From: Flavobacterium psychrophilum
GTDB lineage: Bacteria; Bacteroidota; Bacteroidia; Flavobacteriales; Flavobacteriaceae
Direction of reading: 5' to 3'
Assembly (NCBI GenBank): GCA_945860385.1
Contig: CAMAQD010000005.1
Location: forward strand, 62,001-126,000
DNA length: 64,000 nucleotides
Notes under the pieces: generated by a model
The model's database searches: none
Told to the model about the DNA's origin: nothing
The model's input: the letters and a program-made list of their open reading frames with translations, nothing else
Program-made: the position numbers and the translations under genes
Shown here: piece after piece, positions 34,921-43,906 of the stretch
Layout of the letters: each line of letters starts with the position of its first letter
Position numbering within the stretch: the stretch's first letter is position 1

Positions 34921-34953
34921 AAAAAAGGCCTCCGTGAATGTGGAAGCCTTTTT
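34921..34953. terminator. Terminator of the DUF5689-TonB operon (works on either strand)
   Basis: A stem of AAAAAGGC-type arms, with one mismatch (34922-34933 with 34941-34952), and T-runs on both strands fits a bidirectional intrinsic terminator. On the minus strand it follows the stop of the DUF5689 gene at 34973. Confidence 0.75.
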
Positions 34954-34972
34954 GAATTATTCTTTTAAAAAA

Positions 34973-36382
34973 TTAATTTACGATTATATTATCTAATTGT
35001 AAGGTTGTAGTAAGCGCTGGAAAAGCGTTTGCATTTCCGGCATATTCAAATACAAAATATCCATTTCCGGTTACAGTTGCTGGAATGGCATAATTGCCAC
35101 TTGCTACAAAAGTAGTTCCATAGCCAGAAGTAGGCGTTGTAGGAATAGTGAAATTGGAAGTGATATTGGTCATTTTTGTAACATCTATTTTTCCACCTGC
35201 TGTATAATCAGCAGCGAGAACATAATATACTTTTAATACGGCTCCATTCCAGAATCCCATATTGGATCTAAATGAAAAAGCACTTGCAGTAGTCATATTT
35301 ACAGGGACAAATAAATAAGTATTGTTTGCTCCGCCTGAACCAAATGAAGTCATTTGGATGTATTTGTTTGAGCTAAAAGTTTTTACTTCCCAATATCTTG
35401 AACCAATTGCCGCATCATTGATATAATTTGGAAAATTAGTTTGTGACGGTGAAGAAACATAACTTTCGAAAGTTTCGTTTACGGTTGCTGGGAAAACGGT
35501 AGAATTTGTACCAACAAGCGCAGGAGTATAATCTACCCTTGGATTTGGCATATCGACGTCGCGTTCGGTTCTCATTATAATTTGAAAAGTAGAATTATAT
35601 TTAGTCAATACACCTCTAATTTTTCCTTTACCTGTAGGAACTTTTTGACCAGCAAAATTCGCAAATCGGCTAGTTCTAATGGTTAATGTTTTTGCTCCGT
35701 CTGTTATATAAATACTGGAGTCAAAATCATCTGTTCTGTTCGAATCAAAGGTTCCACCAGCAGCTTCATCGGTAAATTGAACATTGTCAATTTCGACTAA
35801 AGTATTCAAATAAGCATCAGCTACTTGAGCTAAAGTGATTTTGCGAACAATTGCATCTTCGCTTACTGCATCACATGAAGCAATGAGGTGTTTAGGATAT
35901 TCTAGAGTAGGAAGTCTATCAACAGCATATTGTTCTGTTGGTGGAGCACCAAAAATTAATCCTACTCCAAAACTTGTTGGGTTTGCATAAGCTAAACCTT
36001 TCATTTTTAGAAACACTTTTTTTCCAGGCTGAAGGTTTTTGGCATAAAGATTTACTTCGTCGATCGAAAGATTAAATCCTTTTGAACCATCTACAGCTTG
36101 AAAATACATGCTTTTATAAAAATTCCCACCTTCGTCGCTAGAAACCACATAAGCTTCTATAATATCGTCGGTGGTATAAGTTGGTGTATTGGGAATTACG
36201 CTTGGTGGAGTTGCCACAGGATTTTTAGCGATTGTATAAATATCGGCAATTGTTTTGGTTTTGGTTAAACCCGGATTTACACAGTCGCCAAATTGTGGAG
36301 TATCGTAAGTATCATTTACGCAACCAGAAAACAATCCGATTGATAGTACAACGATGAAGCTATTTTTAAATATATTTTTCAT
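34973..36382 (-). CDS. DUF5689 domain lipoprotein (surface-exposed, OB-fold-like)
   Basis: This 469-residue protein has a lipoprotein signal (LFSGCVNDTYD, Cys near residue 21). The DUF5689 domain covers about 40-270, opening with TIADIYTIAK and continuing with YVVSSDEGGNFYKSMYFQ, a pattern related to nucleic-acid-binding OB folds. The second half (about 300-469) looks like a jelly-roll or choice-of-anchor domain, with VNETFESYVSS, IGSRYWEVKTF and the closing LQLDNIIVN. It lies 11 bases downstream of a TonB-dependent receptor in one operon, as SusD-like partners do, and may be its ligand-binding lipoprotein. Confidence 0.85.
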   Translation of the reverse strand: MKNIFKNSFIVVLSIGLFSGCVNDTYDTPQFGDCVNPGLTKTKTIADIYTIAKNPVATPPSVIPNTPTYTTDDIIEAYVVSSDEGGNFYKSMYFQAVDGSKGFNLSIDEVNLYAKNLQPGKKVFLKMKGLAYANPTSFGVGLIFGAPPTEQYAVDRLPTLEYPKHLIASCDAVSEDAIVRKITLAQVADAYLNTLVEIDNVQFTDEAAGGTFDSNRTDDFDSSIYITDGAKTLTIRTSRFANFAGQKVPTGKGKIRGVLTKYNSTFQIIMRTERDVDMPNPRVDYTPALVGTNSTVFPATVNETFESYVSSPSQTNFPNYINDAAIGSRYWEVKTFSSNKYIQMTSFGSGGANNTYLFVPVNMTTASAFSFRSNMGFWNGAVLKVYYVLAADYTAGGKIDVTKMTNITSNFTIPTTPTSGYGTTFVASGNYAIPATVTGNGYFVFEYAGNANAFPALTTTLQLDNIIVN

Positions 36383-36393
36383 AAGGCTAATTC

Positions 36394-39153
36394 TTAAAAG
36401 TTTAAATAAACATTTACCATAAATGTTCTTCCGTATCCATAGAAATATTTTGGACCAAAAGAGCGAGTTGGCCCTTGATGATCTTTATATAATTCGCTAT
36501 ACGAAGCGTTTCTTGCTTGCTCGAATCCGCCCGTTTTGTATTGAATGTCGAATACATTGTTGACATTGGCAAACAATCCTAAAGTTTTTTCTTTTATTCT
36601 CCAAGTTTTTCCTCCTACAAGATTAACAAGCGTGAAAGAATTGAATTTTTCTTGAGCCAAATAACTAGCTGCTGTTGCTGCATCATAAGGAAAATTGGCC
36701 TCATCAGAATTTGTAATGAATTGTGATGTTCTAATTAGCGGCGCAACATCTAAATAATTATTAGACAAATAATTTACGTTGGCACTAATCCACCAAAATT
36801 TTGGATCACGATATTCTAGTCCTGCAGAATAGGCTTGTTGCGGCATTCCAGCTTGTTTATACCCTTCCATAGTGGCCTCGCCATTAAAAACATCTCCTAC
36901 AGCTCCATCCGCTTTTATTACTAAATTTGGATTGTTGGTATAAGTGTATTCACCAAAAGCTGCTACTGCGGTGGCTTTGATAGTAGAAGTTAATTGGTAT
37001 TCTAAACCAGCTTCTAATCCTTTATTTCTTTTATTTTGACCAGAAACCACTTCCGAAACAAATTCGCCGTTTCCTACGCTAATATTATCGGCATAATAAA
37101 ATGAAATGTCGGTAGTGTTTTCGGTTTCATTGAAGTAAGCTGTAAAACGAGCTTTAAAACTTGGCATTCTGATGATATAACTAGCATCAACACTTTTTAT
37201 AGTTTCGTTTTTAATATCTTCAGTTGTAGCATTATTTAAACGAGCATTTGGAAAAACATCTTTGTGATTCGGGGCTTTTGTCATATATACTCCATTAAAA
37301 TCTAGGAAATGTTGTCCTGTCAATTTATAAGTTGCTCCTCCTTTGAAACCAAAGTTGTCAAAGTTTAATTTTTCGCTTTTTCCAAATGAATTTTCTGGAT
37401 AGTACCCGTTTTTGTATAAACCTTCTCTTTGATAGCTGCTTCTGGAAAAAGATTGTCCTAGATAAAAATCTACTTTATCATAAGTAAATTTAAACTGGGT
37501 GAAAGCATCAATTCTAGTGGCATTTACATCATAATTATATCCATATTTGTCTCCAACACTAACAATTCTGTCTTGATTATTCAAATCAGAATGTTCTTCT
37601 CCTGGCAAAGTGCCAAAAGTGTTGATGTCATTATAAAAAGTTCCTCCTAATAAATCAATCAAATTTTTGAAATTGGATGATTTTAATTTTGTAAAACTTC
37701 CTCCAGCATTCATCACGATATTATCGGCTAATTGAGAAGAAAGAATGGTATTGGCTACCATAGTTTTGTCATCGGTTCGGTCTTCGTATAAAACATAACG
37801 ACTTCCGTTGGATAGGTTTTCATTGTTGATGCGATACATAGCTGTCCAATCCATTTGTGGATTAGCAAGAAAATTGGCTTTAACCTCTTCCGCAGCGGCA
37901 AAATCTGGAGTGTAAGTTGCTACATTGTTGCTGTACGAATACAGGGTAGTGTAATAACTTGGCAATTTTTTATAGTAATTTGGGTCAGGATTATCAGCTT
38001 TTTGAAAATCAACGCGGCTGTTTCCTATTTCTCCAAATTGGTATGAAAGATTGGTGTGAAGTTTAGTTTTAGAATTGAATTTCCAATAATGGCTTAATGT
38101 AAAGATAGGTTCTTCAACATCTTTTACTCTCGAATTTCTTTTCTCACCTTCTTGGTCACCCCAATACGAATTGTATTTAAAATCTTTTAAATCGGTAACC
38201 TCTTGTGTATTAGGAGAATTTTTACCTCTTCGATTTTGAGCATAAATGGAAGTAAAGTTAATGCTATGATGGTCGTTTATTTTCTTTTCAATACTGGCAA
38301 ACAAAGAGTTGGCGGCATAATCAGTTCCGTCAAAATAACCTTCTTGAGCCCATCTTCTACCACCAGAAACCACATAAGCCCAGCCGTTTTTGTCCATACC
38401 CGAGGCATAAGTTGCCATAGCTCTGTAACTGTAATTGGTGTTGGTTCCCAAGAATGAAATTCGTGATCCAGGTCGGTAAATCGACGCTCTTGTCGAGATG
38501 TATTGGGTCCCTGCAACTCCCCCAAAAGTATAATCGGAAGGGGCAGAACCATTGGTAAATTCCTGATTTCGGGTGGCATCATTTAATCCTCCCCAGTTGC
38601 TGTATTGCGGTCTTCCGTCAGACAATCGGTTCATTGAAACACCATTGATAAGGATATTCGAATATTCATTGTCTATACCACGAACACTGAATCGGGCTTG
38701 TCCAAAATTGTAGGCTGCTGCCTGTAAAAAAATATCTTTCGAGGCTTGAAGTAATCCGGCAGTACTTTCGGAACCGCTATTGTCGTCGCTCAAATCATTA
38801 TCGGTAATAGTTATCAAAGATAGCTGTTGCTCAGTTGTAATATCTTCTTCTAGAGTAACTGTGCCTAAATCTATTAATTGTCCTTCTGTAATTTCAGCTT
38901 GAAGCAATTGATCTTTGTATCCGATTGTTCGAATGCGTATTAATTGATTTCCAACTTCTACTTTGTCAAAAGCAAATTTTCCATTTGAATCTGTAAGTTG
39001 GGTTAAGTTTGTGTTTTGAACGGATACAATAACACTTTGCATTGGTTTTTGTGTTTTGGAATCGACGACTTTACCAGTAAACCCGGTATTTGTTTGTCCA
39101 AAAGCAACCATTATTTGCAAGACAAATAACGCACTAAAAATAAAGTTTTTCAT
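36394..39153 (-). CDS. TonB-dependent receptor with carboxypeptidase-regulatory-like N-domain
   Basis: This 919-residue outer-membrane protein begins with a signal peptide (about 1-19), a CarboxypepD-reg-like domain (about 24-108, TGKVVDSKTQKPMQSVIVSV), a plug domain (about 130-240, with FSVRGIDNEYSNILINGVSMN) and a C-terminal 22-strand-type barrel ending in FMVNVYLNF, a typical final aromatic residue for outer-membrane insertion. It should import a ligand using TonB energy. The partner is the DUF5689 lipoprotein gene 11 bases downstream, rather than a SusD. The ligand is unknown; nuclease genes on both sides hint at nucleic-acid products. A -7 box lies 52 bases upstream. Confidence 0.93.
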   Translation of the reverse strand: MKNFIFSALFVLQIMVAFGQTNTGFTGKVVDSKTQKPMQSVIVSVQNTNLTQLTDSNGKFAFDKVEVGNQLIRIRTIGYKDQLLQAEITEGQLIDLGTVTLEEDITTEQQLSLITITDNDLSDDNSGSESTAGLLQASKDIFLQAAAYNFGQARFSVRGIDNEYSNILINGVSMNRLSDGRPQYSNWGGLNDATRNQEFTNGSAPSDYTFGGVAGTQYISTRASIYRPGSRISFLGTNTNYSYRAMATYASGMDKNGWAYVVSGGRRWAQEGYFDGTDYAANSLFASIEKKINDHHSINFTSIYAQNRRGKNSPNTQEVTDLKDFKYNSYWGDQEGEKRNSRVKDVEEPIFTLSHYWKFNSKTKLHTNLSYQFGEIGNSRVDFQKADNPDPNYYKKLPSYYTTLYSYSNNVATYTPDFAAAEEVKANFLANPQMDWTAMYRINNENLSNGSRYVLYEDRTDDKTMVANTILSSQLADNIVMNAGGSFTKLKSSNFKNLIDLLGGTFYNDINTFGTLPGEEHSDLNNQDRIVSVGDKYGYNYDVNATRIDAFTQFKFTYDKVDFYLGQSFSRSSYQREGLYKNGYYPENSFGKSEKLNFDNFGFKGGATYKLTGQHFLDFNGVYMTKAPNHKDVFPNARLNNATTEDIKNETIKSVDASYIIRMPSFKARFTAYFNETENTTDISFYYADNISVGNGEFVSEVVSGQNKRNKGLEAGLEYQLTSTIKATAVAAFGEYTYTNNPNLVIKADGAVGDVFNGEATMEGYKQAGMPQQAYSAGLEYRDPKFWWISANVNYLSNNYLDVAPLIRTSQFITNSDEANFPYDAATAASYLAQEKFNSFTLVNLVGGKTWRIKEKTLGLFANVNNVFDIQYKTGGFEQARNASYSELYKDHQGPTRSFGPKYFYGYGRTFMVNVYLNF

Positions 39154-39204
39154 AAAGGTGATAAATTAATTCATATTGATAAGAAATAATAATTCTTAAC
39201 GGTA

Positions 39205-39212
39205 CAAAGCTA
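39205..39212 (-). promoter_or_regulatory. Putative -7 box of the TonB receptor (TAGCTTTG on minus strand)
   Basis: A TAnnTTTG match 52 bases before the receptor start. Together with the plus-strand box at 39233-39240 it makes a divergent promoter region of only about 130 bases, which allows shared control. Confidence 0.5.
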
Positions 39213-39232
39213 CATTTATAATTTTTATTATC

Positions 39233-39240
39233 TACTTTTG
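39233..39240 (+). promoter_or_regulatory. Putative -7 box of the EEP nuclease gene (TACTTTTG)
   Basis: A TAnnTTTG match 44 bases before the ATG at 39285, back to back with the receptor promoter. Confidence 0.5.
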
Positions 39241-39284
39241 TTGCTAAGTTTTTGTTAAATTTCACATTAAAATAATATCCCGTT

Positions 39285-40388
39285 ATGAGAATAAAAAAGG
39301 TAATTGCCATTTTGTTTGTTATATCTTCAATTTTTGGAGTCAATGCGCAACAAAAAAAATATGCTTTACGTACCGTTGCGTTTTATAATTTCGAAAATTT
39401 ATTCGATACTATAAACAATCCAAATAATGATGAGGAATGGACACCAAAAGGACTTCAGCGTTGGACTTCATCAAAATACAAGCAAAAATTAGAAAACCTG
39501 TCGACAGTTTTAATGCAAATTGGCACGAATGACAAACAAAAAGAAGCACCAACTTTTATTGGAGCTTCTGAAATTGAAAACCGAAATGTTCTCGAGGATT
39601 TAGTCAAACAATCCAATATTATTAAATATGATTACGGAATCGTACATTTTGATTCACCTGATAAAAGAGGAATTGATGTAGCCCTGTTGTATCAAAAGAA
39701 ATATTTCAAACCTACAAGTTTCATCAACATTCCTTTGATAATTTATAGAGGGAATAGTAACGAAAAAGAGAAAGAAACTGAAGAAGAAAAATTAGACAAA
39801 GACAAAATAGAAACTTCTTATGACAACAGAGTTTACACCAGAGATATTCTCTTAGTAACCGGTTTTCTTGACGGAGAGGAAATTAATATTATGGTCAATC
39901 ATTGGCCCTCACGTTCAGGTGGTGAGAAAAAAAGCAGTCCATTTCGCGAAGCTGCAGGAAGATTGGCCAGAAAAACGATGGATTCTATTTATAAAGTAAA
40001 TCCCAATGCCAAAATTATTTTGATGGGAGATTTGAATGATGGAACTTACAACAAAAGCGTGAAAGTTGGAGTTGGAGCTAAATTAAAAAAATCGGAAGTG
40101 CAACAATTTGGCGTTTACAATCCTTTCGAACAAATGTTTAAAGATGGAAATTCCACCTTGTTTTATAGAGATTCTGGAGATATTTTTGATCAAATCATGG
40201 TTTCAGAAACTTTGATAAAAGAGGATCGATCCACCTATCAATATTGGAAAGCAGGAATTTACAACAAGCCGTTTATGATCGAAAAATTTGGACGATATGC
40301 AGGCTATCCTTTACGACATTCGGAAAACGAAATAGGCTATAGCGACCACTTTCCGGTTTATATTTATTTGGTCAAAGAAGTTAAATAA
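39285..40388 (+). CDS. Secreted endonuclease/exonuclease/phosphatase (EEP) family protein
   Basis: This 367-residue protein has a signal peptide (about 1-21, ending GVNAQ). The EEP fold motifs are present: VAFYNFENLFDT (about 31-42), IGASEIENRNVL (catalytic Glu, about 92), VNHWPSRSGG (about 205-214), LMGDLNDGT (about 247-255) and the closing YSDHFPVYIYL. Members hydrolyse phosphodiester bonds in DNA, RNA or nucleotides, so a periplasmic nuclease is likely. A charged stretch (about 162-183, rich in KE) is a loop insertion. It is divergent from the TonB-receptor operon and is followed 15 bases later by an OB-fold protein. Confidence 0.9.
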   Translation: MRIKKVIAILFVISSIFGVNAQQKKYALRTVAFYNFENLFDTINNPNNDEEWTPKGLQRWTSSKYKQKLENLSTVLMQIGTNDKQKEAPTFIGASEIENRNVLEDLVKQSNIIKYDYGIVHFDSPDKRGIDVALLYQKKYFKPTSFINIPLIIYRGNSNEKEKETEEEKLDKDKIETSYDNRVYTRDILLVTGFLDGEEINIMVNHWPSRSGGEKKSSPFREAAGRLARKTMDSIYKVNPNAKIILMGDLNDGTYNKSVKVGVGAKLKKSEVQQFGVYNPFEQMFKDGNSTLFYRDSGDIFDQIMVSETLIKEDRSTYQYWKAGIYNKPFMIEKFGRYAGYPLRHSENEIGYSDHFPVYIYLVKEVK

Positions 40389-40403
40389 TTTAAAATTAAT
40401 AAA

Positions 40404-40769
40404 ATGAAAAATATTCTATTCGTTTTCCTTGTAACATTTTCAATACATTGTTTTGCACAAGATACTATTACAACCACTAAAGTCAATGATTATATGGACA
40501 AAGAAGTTTGTGTACTAGGTAAAGTAGTCTCGTTTAAACTTGCTAGCGAGGGAAAATTTACCAATTACATCAACATCGACAAACCCTATCCAGAAAGTGT
40601 TTTTACGGTGGTAATTACTAACAATTATCTCGAAAAACTAAACATCAAAATCGAAGATTTGAAAGACAAAACCATATATATAAAAGGTAAAATCACTACT
40701 TATAAAAACGACCCAAAACAAATTCCGCAAATTTTCAATCCGATAAGTATTGTGGTAAAAAAGGAGTGA
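40404..40769 (+). CDS. Secreted OB-fold (nucleic-acid-binding-like) protein
   Basis: This 121-residue protein has a signal peptide (about 1-18, ending HCFAQ) and a single small domain. The pattern YMDKEVCVLGKVVSFKL followed by YINIDKPYPESVFTVVI and KTIYIKGKITTYKNDPKQIP is that of an OB-fold, as in stand-alone tRNA-anti-like domains. The last strand ends IFNPISIVVKKE. It is 15 bases after the EEP nuclease gene and therefore co-transcribed. Periplasmic binding of oligonucleotides that serve as the nuclease's substrate is plausible but not shown. Confidence 0.8.
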   Translation: MKNILFVFLVTFSIHCFAQDTITTTKVNDYMDKEVCVLGKVVSFKLASEGKFTNYINIDKPYPESVFTVVITNNYLEKLNIKIEDLKDKTIYIKGKITTYKNDPKQIPQIFNPISIVVKKE

Positions 40770-40968
40770 TTTTTTGTTTTCAAGTCACAAACATTTAAAA
40801 TCACTAAGATAGTTGGATTAGTAAGGAATCTCCCTAAGCTTAATTTCCATCACTATTTTAATGGTTTTTAAAACCGAAGTTTTGTAGATTTCGAGTATAC
40901 ATTATTTTCAAAAACAATCAGGCATTTTAAATTAAGAAAGAATTAAGATTTTTATCTGTTTAAAACAA

Positions 40969-40976
40969 TACTTTTG
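40969..40976 (+). promoter_or_regulatory. Putative corA -7 box (TACTTTTG)
   Basis: A TAnnTTTG match is the only good one between the OB-fold gene and corA. It predicts a 5' leader of about 110 bases that contains the small frame at 41003-41047. Confidence 0.45.
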
Positions 40977-41002
40977 CCAAAAATTAAATTTTAGCATCCA
41001 CA

Positions 41003-41047
41003 ATGGACGATTATTATTCGAAGAGAACAAAATACAAACTGGAATAG
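41003..41047 (+). CDS. Possible 14-residue leader peptide upstream of corA
   Basis: The frame ATG to TAG encodes MDDYYSKRTKYKLE. It lies within the predicted leader of the corA message, 46 bases before the corA start. In Salmonella, corA and mgtA mRNAs carry small leader frames that take part in regulation, so it is listed as a candidate. It may equally be a chance frame, and no codon-usage test is possible for 14 codons. Confidence 0.25.
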   Translation: MDDYYSKRTKYKLE

Positions 41048-41093
41048 TCGTTGCCTAATGTAAGCGATTTTCCTCAACACCTCGCATTGCATT

Positions 41094-42020
41094 ATGATTA
41101 CGTATTACAAAAACAACAAAGGTTTAATCCAAACCGAAAATCGTGAAGAAAACTCCTGGATTAATGTAGTTTGTCCAACAAAAGAAGAAACCAGATTCCT
41201 GCTTAAAGAACTCCAAATTCCCGAAGATTTTTATAGCGATATCGAAGATATTGACGAACGACCTCGTATCGAAATCGAAAACGGCTGGACGCTTATAATT
41301 CTACGAATTCCTTTCAAAAGCGAGGATCCAAAACTGCCGTTTAACACAGCACCACTAGGATTAATGTTTAAAAAAGATATTTTTATTTCGCTTTGTTTTC
41401 ATCAAACCGACATCCTTTCTGATTTTGTTTTATATACCAAACGCAAGAAAATTTCAATCGAAAATGACTTCGATTTAGTATTAAAATTACTGCTTTCCTC
41501 AAGCATTTGGTTCTTGAAATACCTAAAACAAATCAACCAAAGAATCAAACTTGCCGAAGACAACCTCGAAGAATCCATCAAAAACGAAGAGCTTCAAGCC
41601 CTGTGGCAAATAGAAAAATGTTTAGTCTTTTTTGTAACTTCACTGAAAGGCAATGATGTTTTATTCCGAAGAATCAAAAATTTAAAAGCCCATCAAGACA
41701 CTTACGACCCCGAATTGCTCGAAGATGTCGAAATCGAATTACGCCAAGCCGAGGAAACCACCAATATTTACAGCAACATCCTTACCGGGATGATGGATGC
41801 GTATGCCTCAGTAATTTCAAATAACTTAAACGTCATAATGAAAAGGCTCACATCCATATCGATTATTTTGATGATTCCCACCGTAATCGCCAGTTTATAC
41901 GGAATGAATGTACCCAATAATTTTCAGGAAAACCCTTATGGATTTTGGTTGGTATTGTCCATTTCGCTTATAGTTTCGGTTTTCGGAGTGTTATTGTTCA
42001 AGAAAAAAAATATGTTTTAG
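41094..42020 (+). CDS. CorA-family divalent cation transporter
   Basis: CorA proteins form pentameric Mg2+ (and sometimes Co2+) channels in the inner membrane. This 308-residue protein has a large N-terminal cytoplasmic domain, a long helical stalk (about 140-245) and two C-terminal transmembrane helices (about 248-270 and 280-300). The signature YGMNVP sits after the first helix, and a cluster of positive residues (KKKNMF) ends the chain. The usual length is about 315 residues. It is probably a single-gene unit with a long leader. Confidence 0.93.
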   Translation: MITYYKNNKGLIQTENREENSWINVVCPTKEETRFLLKELQIPEDFYSDIEDIDERPRIEIENGWTLIILRIPFKSEDPKLPFNTAPLGLMFKKDIFISLCFHQTDILSDFVLYTKRKKISIENDFDLVLKLLLSSSIWFLKYLKQINQRIKLAEDNLEESIKNEELQALWQIEKCLVFFVTSLKGNDVLFRRIKNLKAHQDTYDPELLEDVEIELRQAEETTNIYSNILTGMMDAYASVISNNLNVIMKRLTSISIILMIPTVIASLYGMNVPNNFQENPYGFWLVLSISLIVSVFGVLLFKKKNMF

Positions 42021-42028
42021 ATTTTTTC

Positions 42029-42173
42029 AGGAGCTAATCCCGCTTTCCGTTAAAATCTTGTTCCATAAAGGCTATTTTTCTAAGCCAAAAAAGGAGCTTC
42101 CGCTGGTCGCTCTTTTTAGGCAAGAAAAAATTAGCCTTTCTTGTAACAAGGATTTCCACTTCACTCGGGGCTA
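42029..42173. repeat. Interspersed GGAGCTA...GGGGCTA palindromic element, long form
   Basis: It has the same borders as the element at 25513-25590 (GGAGCTAATCCCGCTTTCC at the start, GGATTTCCACTTCACTCGGG near the end, then GGGGCTA). Inside, an imperfect pairing of AATCTTGTTCCATAAAGGCTA with TTAGCCTTTCTTGTAACAAGGATT and an inner GAGC/GCTC hairpin form a long stem. It lies just after the corA stop codon at 42020. Confidence 0.8.
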
Positions 42174-42241
42174 AAAAACCTGACTACATTCTAAACCTTT
42201 AGGAAACTTTAGGTTTTCTTTACAATATCAAAGGAATACAA

Positions 42242-42249
42242 TATATTTG
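42242..42249 (+). promoter_or_regulatory. Putative ALDH -7 box (TATATTTG)
   Basis: A TAnnTTTG match 36 bases before the aldehyde dehydrogenase ATG at 42286. Confidence 0.45.
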
Positions 42250-42285
42250 TAAATAAATATAACAATTCTAACTCATAAAGTTACA

Positions 42286-43839
42286 ATGATAACAACAGCA
42301 GATCAATTCGGAATGAAGGAAGCCTTATCGCAATTAGGCATAAAAATCATAAACGAAGGAACTTCAACAGGAATTCAGCATTTTTCAAATGGAGAAATCC
42401 TAGATAGCCATTCGCCGGTTGACGGACAATTAATCGCTTCTGTAAAAACTACTTCCGCCACTGATTACGAAAAAGTAATGCAAACTGCCTCTGCAGCTTT
42501 CAAAACTTTTCGATTAATGCCGGCACCACAACGTGGCGAAATCGTGCGCCAGTTTGGAGATAAATTAAGAAAAAATAAGGAAGCATTAGGCAAATTGGTT
42601 TCCTACGAAATGGGAAAATCATTGCAGGAAGGCTATGGCGAAGTTCAGGAAATGATTGATATTTGTGATTTTGCCGTGGGACTTTCGCGTCAATTGCACG
42701 GACTCACAATGCATTCAGAACGTCCAGGACATAGGATGTACGAACAATATCATGCAATGGGAATCGTTGGAATCATTTCGGCATTTAATTTTCCGGTTGC
42801 GGTTTGGGCTTGGAACACCTCTTTGGCTTGGATTTGTGGCGATGTTTGCGTCTGGAAACCATCAGAGAAAACACCTCTTTGTGGCATTGCTTGTCAAAAC
42901 ATTATAGCCGAAGTAATTAAAGAAAATAATTTACCAGAAGGAATTTCTTGCCTCATAAATGGCGATTATAAAGTGGGACAATTAATGACAAATGATCAAC
43001 GAGTTCCTTTAATTTCGGCTACAGGTTCTACCCGAATGGGGAAAATTGTGGCGCAATCAGTTGCCGCTAGATTAGGAAAATCATTGCTCGAACTAGGAGG
43101 CAACAATGCGATAATTGTAACTCCTGATGCCGATATCAAAATGACCGTAATCGGAGCTGTTTTCGGAGCTGTAGGAACTGCAGGACAACGTTGCACATCA
43201 ACCCGTCGTTTAATAATTCATGAAAGTATTTATGATAAAGTAAAAGAAGCTATAGTTTCGGCTTACGGCCAATTAAAAATAGGAAATCCACTGGACGAAA
43301 ACAATCATGTTGGACCACTTATTGACCTAAAAGCTGTAGAAATGTATACTAATGCTTTATCAAAAGTGGTTGCCGAAGGCGGAAAACTTATCGTTCAAGG
43401 CGGAGTACTTGCGGGCAAAGGATACGAAAGTGGTTGCTATGTAAAACCAGCCATTGCAGAAGGAAAGAATTCATACGAAATCGTGCAACACGAAACTTTT
43501 GCTCCTATATTGTATTTGTTGAAATATTCTGGTTCGATTGAAAATGCTATCGAAATTCAAAACGGAGTTGCTCAAGGATTATCTTCAGCCATTATGACCA
43601 ATAATTTGCGTGAAGCCGAACTTTTCTTGTCGGTAACGGGATCCGATTGTGGTATTGCCAATGTCAATATTGGAACATCCGGGGCAGAAATAGGAGGTGC
43701 TTTTGGAGGAGAAAAAGAAACAGGTGGCGGACGCGAATCCGGTTCCGATGCTTGGAAAATCTATATGCGTCGTCAAACCAATACGATTAATTACACCACG
43801 AGTTTACCATTGGCACAAGGAATAAAATTTGATTTGTAA
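42286..43839 (+). CDS. Aldehyde dehydrogenase, ALDH7 family (aminoadipate-semialdehyde dehydrogenase-like)
   Basis: This 517-residue NAD(P)-dependent enzyme oxidises aldehydes to acids. The ALDH core is complete: FNFPVAVWAWNTSLA (about 167-181), the phosphate-binding STRMGK segment, the general base in LELGGNNAI (about 265-274) and the nucleophilic Cys in AGQRCTSTRRL (about 305). The overall sequence, with ISAFNFPVAVWAWN and GCYVKPAI, is that of the ALDH7 group, members of which act on alpha-aminoadipic semialdehyde in lysine breakdown. The substrate here is inferred. It is a single-gene unit with its own promoter and a strong terminator. Confidence 0.93.
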   Translation: MITTADQFGMKEALSQLGIKIINEGTSTGIQHFSNGEILDSHSPVDGQLIASVKTTSATDYEKVMQTASAAFKTFRLMPAPQRGEIVRQFGDKLRKNKEALGKLVSYEMGKSLQEGYGEVQEMIDICDFAVGLSRQLHGLTMHSERPGHRMYEQYHAMGIVGIISAFNFPVAVWAWNTSLAWICGDVCVWKPSEKTPLCGIACQNIIAEVIKENNLPEGISCLINGDYKVGQLMTNDQRVPLISATGSTRMGKIVAQSVAARLGKSLLELGGNNAIIVTPDADIKMTVIGAVFGAVGTAGQRCTSTRRLIIHESIYDKVKEAIVSAYGQLKIGNPLDENNHVGPLIDLKAVEMYTNALSKVVAEGGKLIVQGGVLAGKGYESGCYVKPAIAEGKNSYEIVQHETFAPILYLLKYSGSIENAIEIQNGVAQGLSSAIMTNNLREAELFLSVTGSDCGIANVNIGTSGAEIGGAFGGEKETGGGRESGSDAWKIYMRRQTNTINYTTSLPLAQGIKFDL

Positions 43840-43853
43840 AGAAAAAATTCATA

Positions 43854-43890
43854 AAAAAAAGCGGCAAGATTTTCATCAAGCCGCTTTTTT
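43854..43890. terminator. Bidirectional terminator between ALDH and an outer-membrane protein gene
   Basis: A GC-rich stem (GCGGC/GCCGC) extended by A/T runs on both sides, with AAAAAAAGCGGC on the left and GCCGCTTTTTT at 43880-43890, fits a terminator that serves both converging genes. Confidence 0.88.
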
Positions 43891-43906
43891 GTTTGTTATA
43901 ATCGTA

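Larger units (their letters stand above)
40770..41093. other. Intergenic region upstream of corA (324 bases)
   Basis: No long gene is seen here. The contents are a short perfect palindrome GGTTTTTAAAACC (40863-40875), a TAnnTTTG box TACTTTTG at 40969-40976 and a 14-codon frame at 41003-41047 in the likely leader. The distance from the box to the corA ATG (41094) is about 117 bases, so the leader is long for this genome. Confidence 0.6.
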
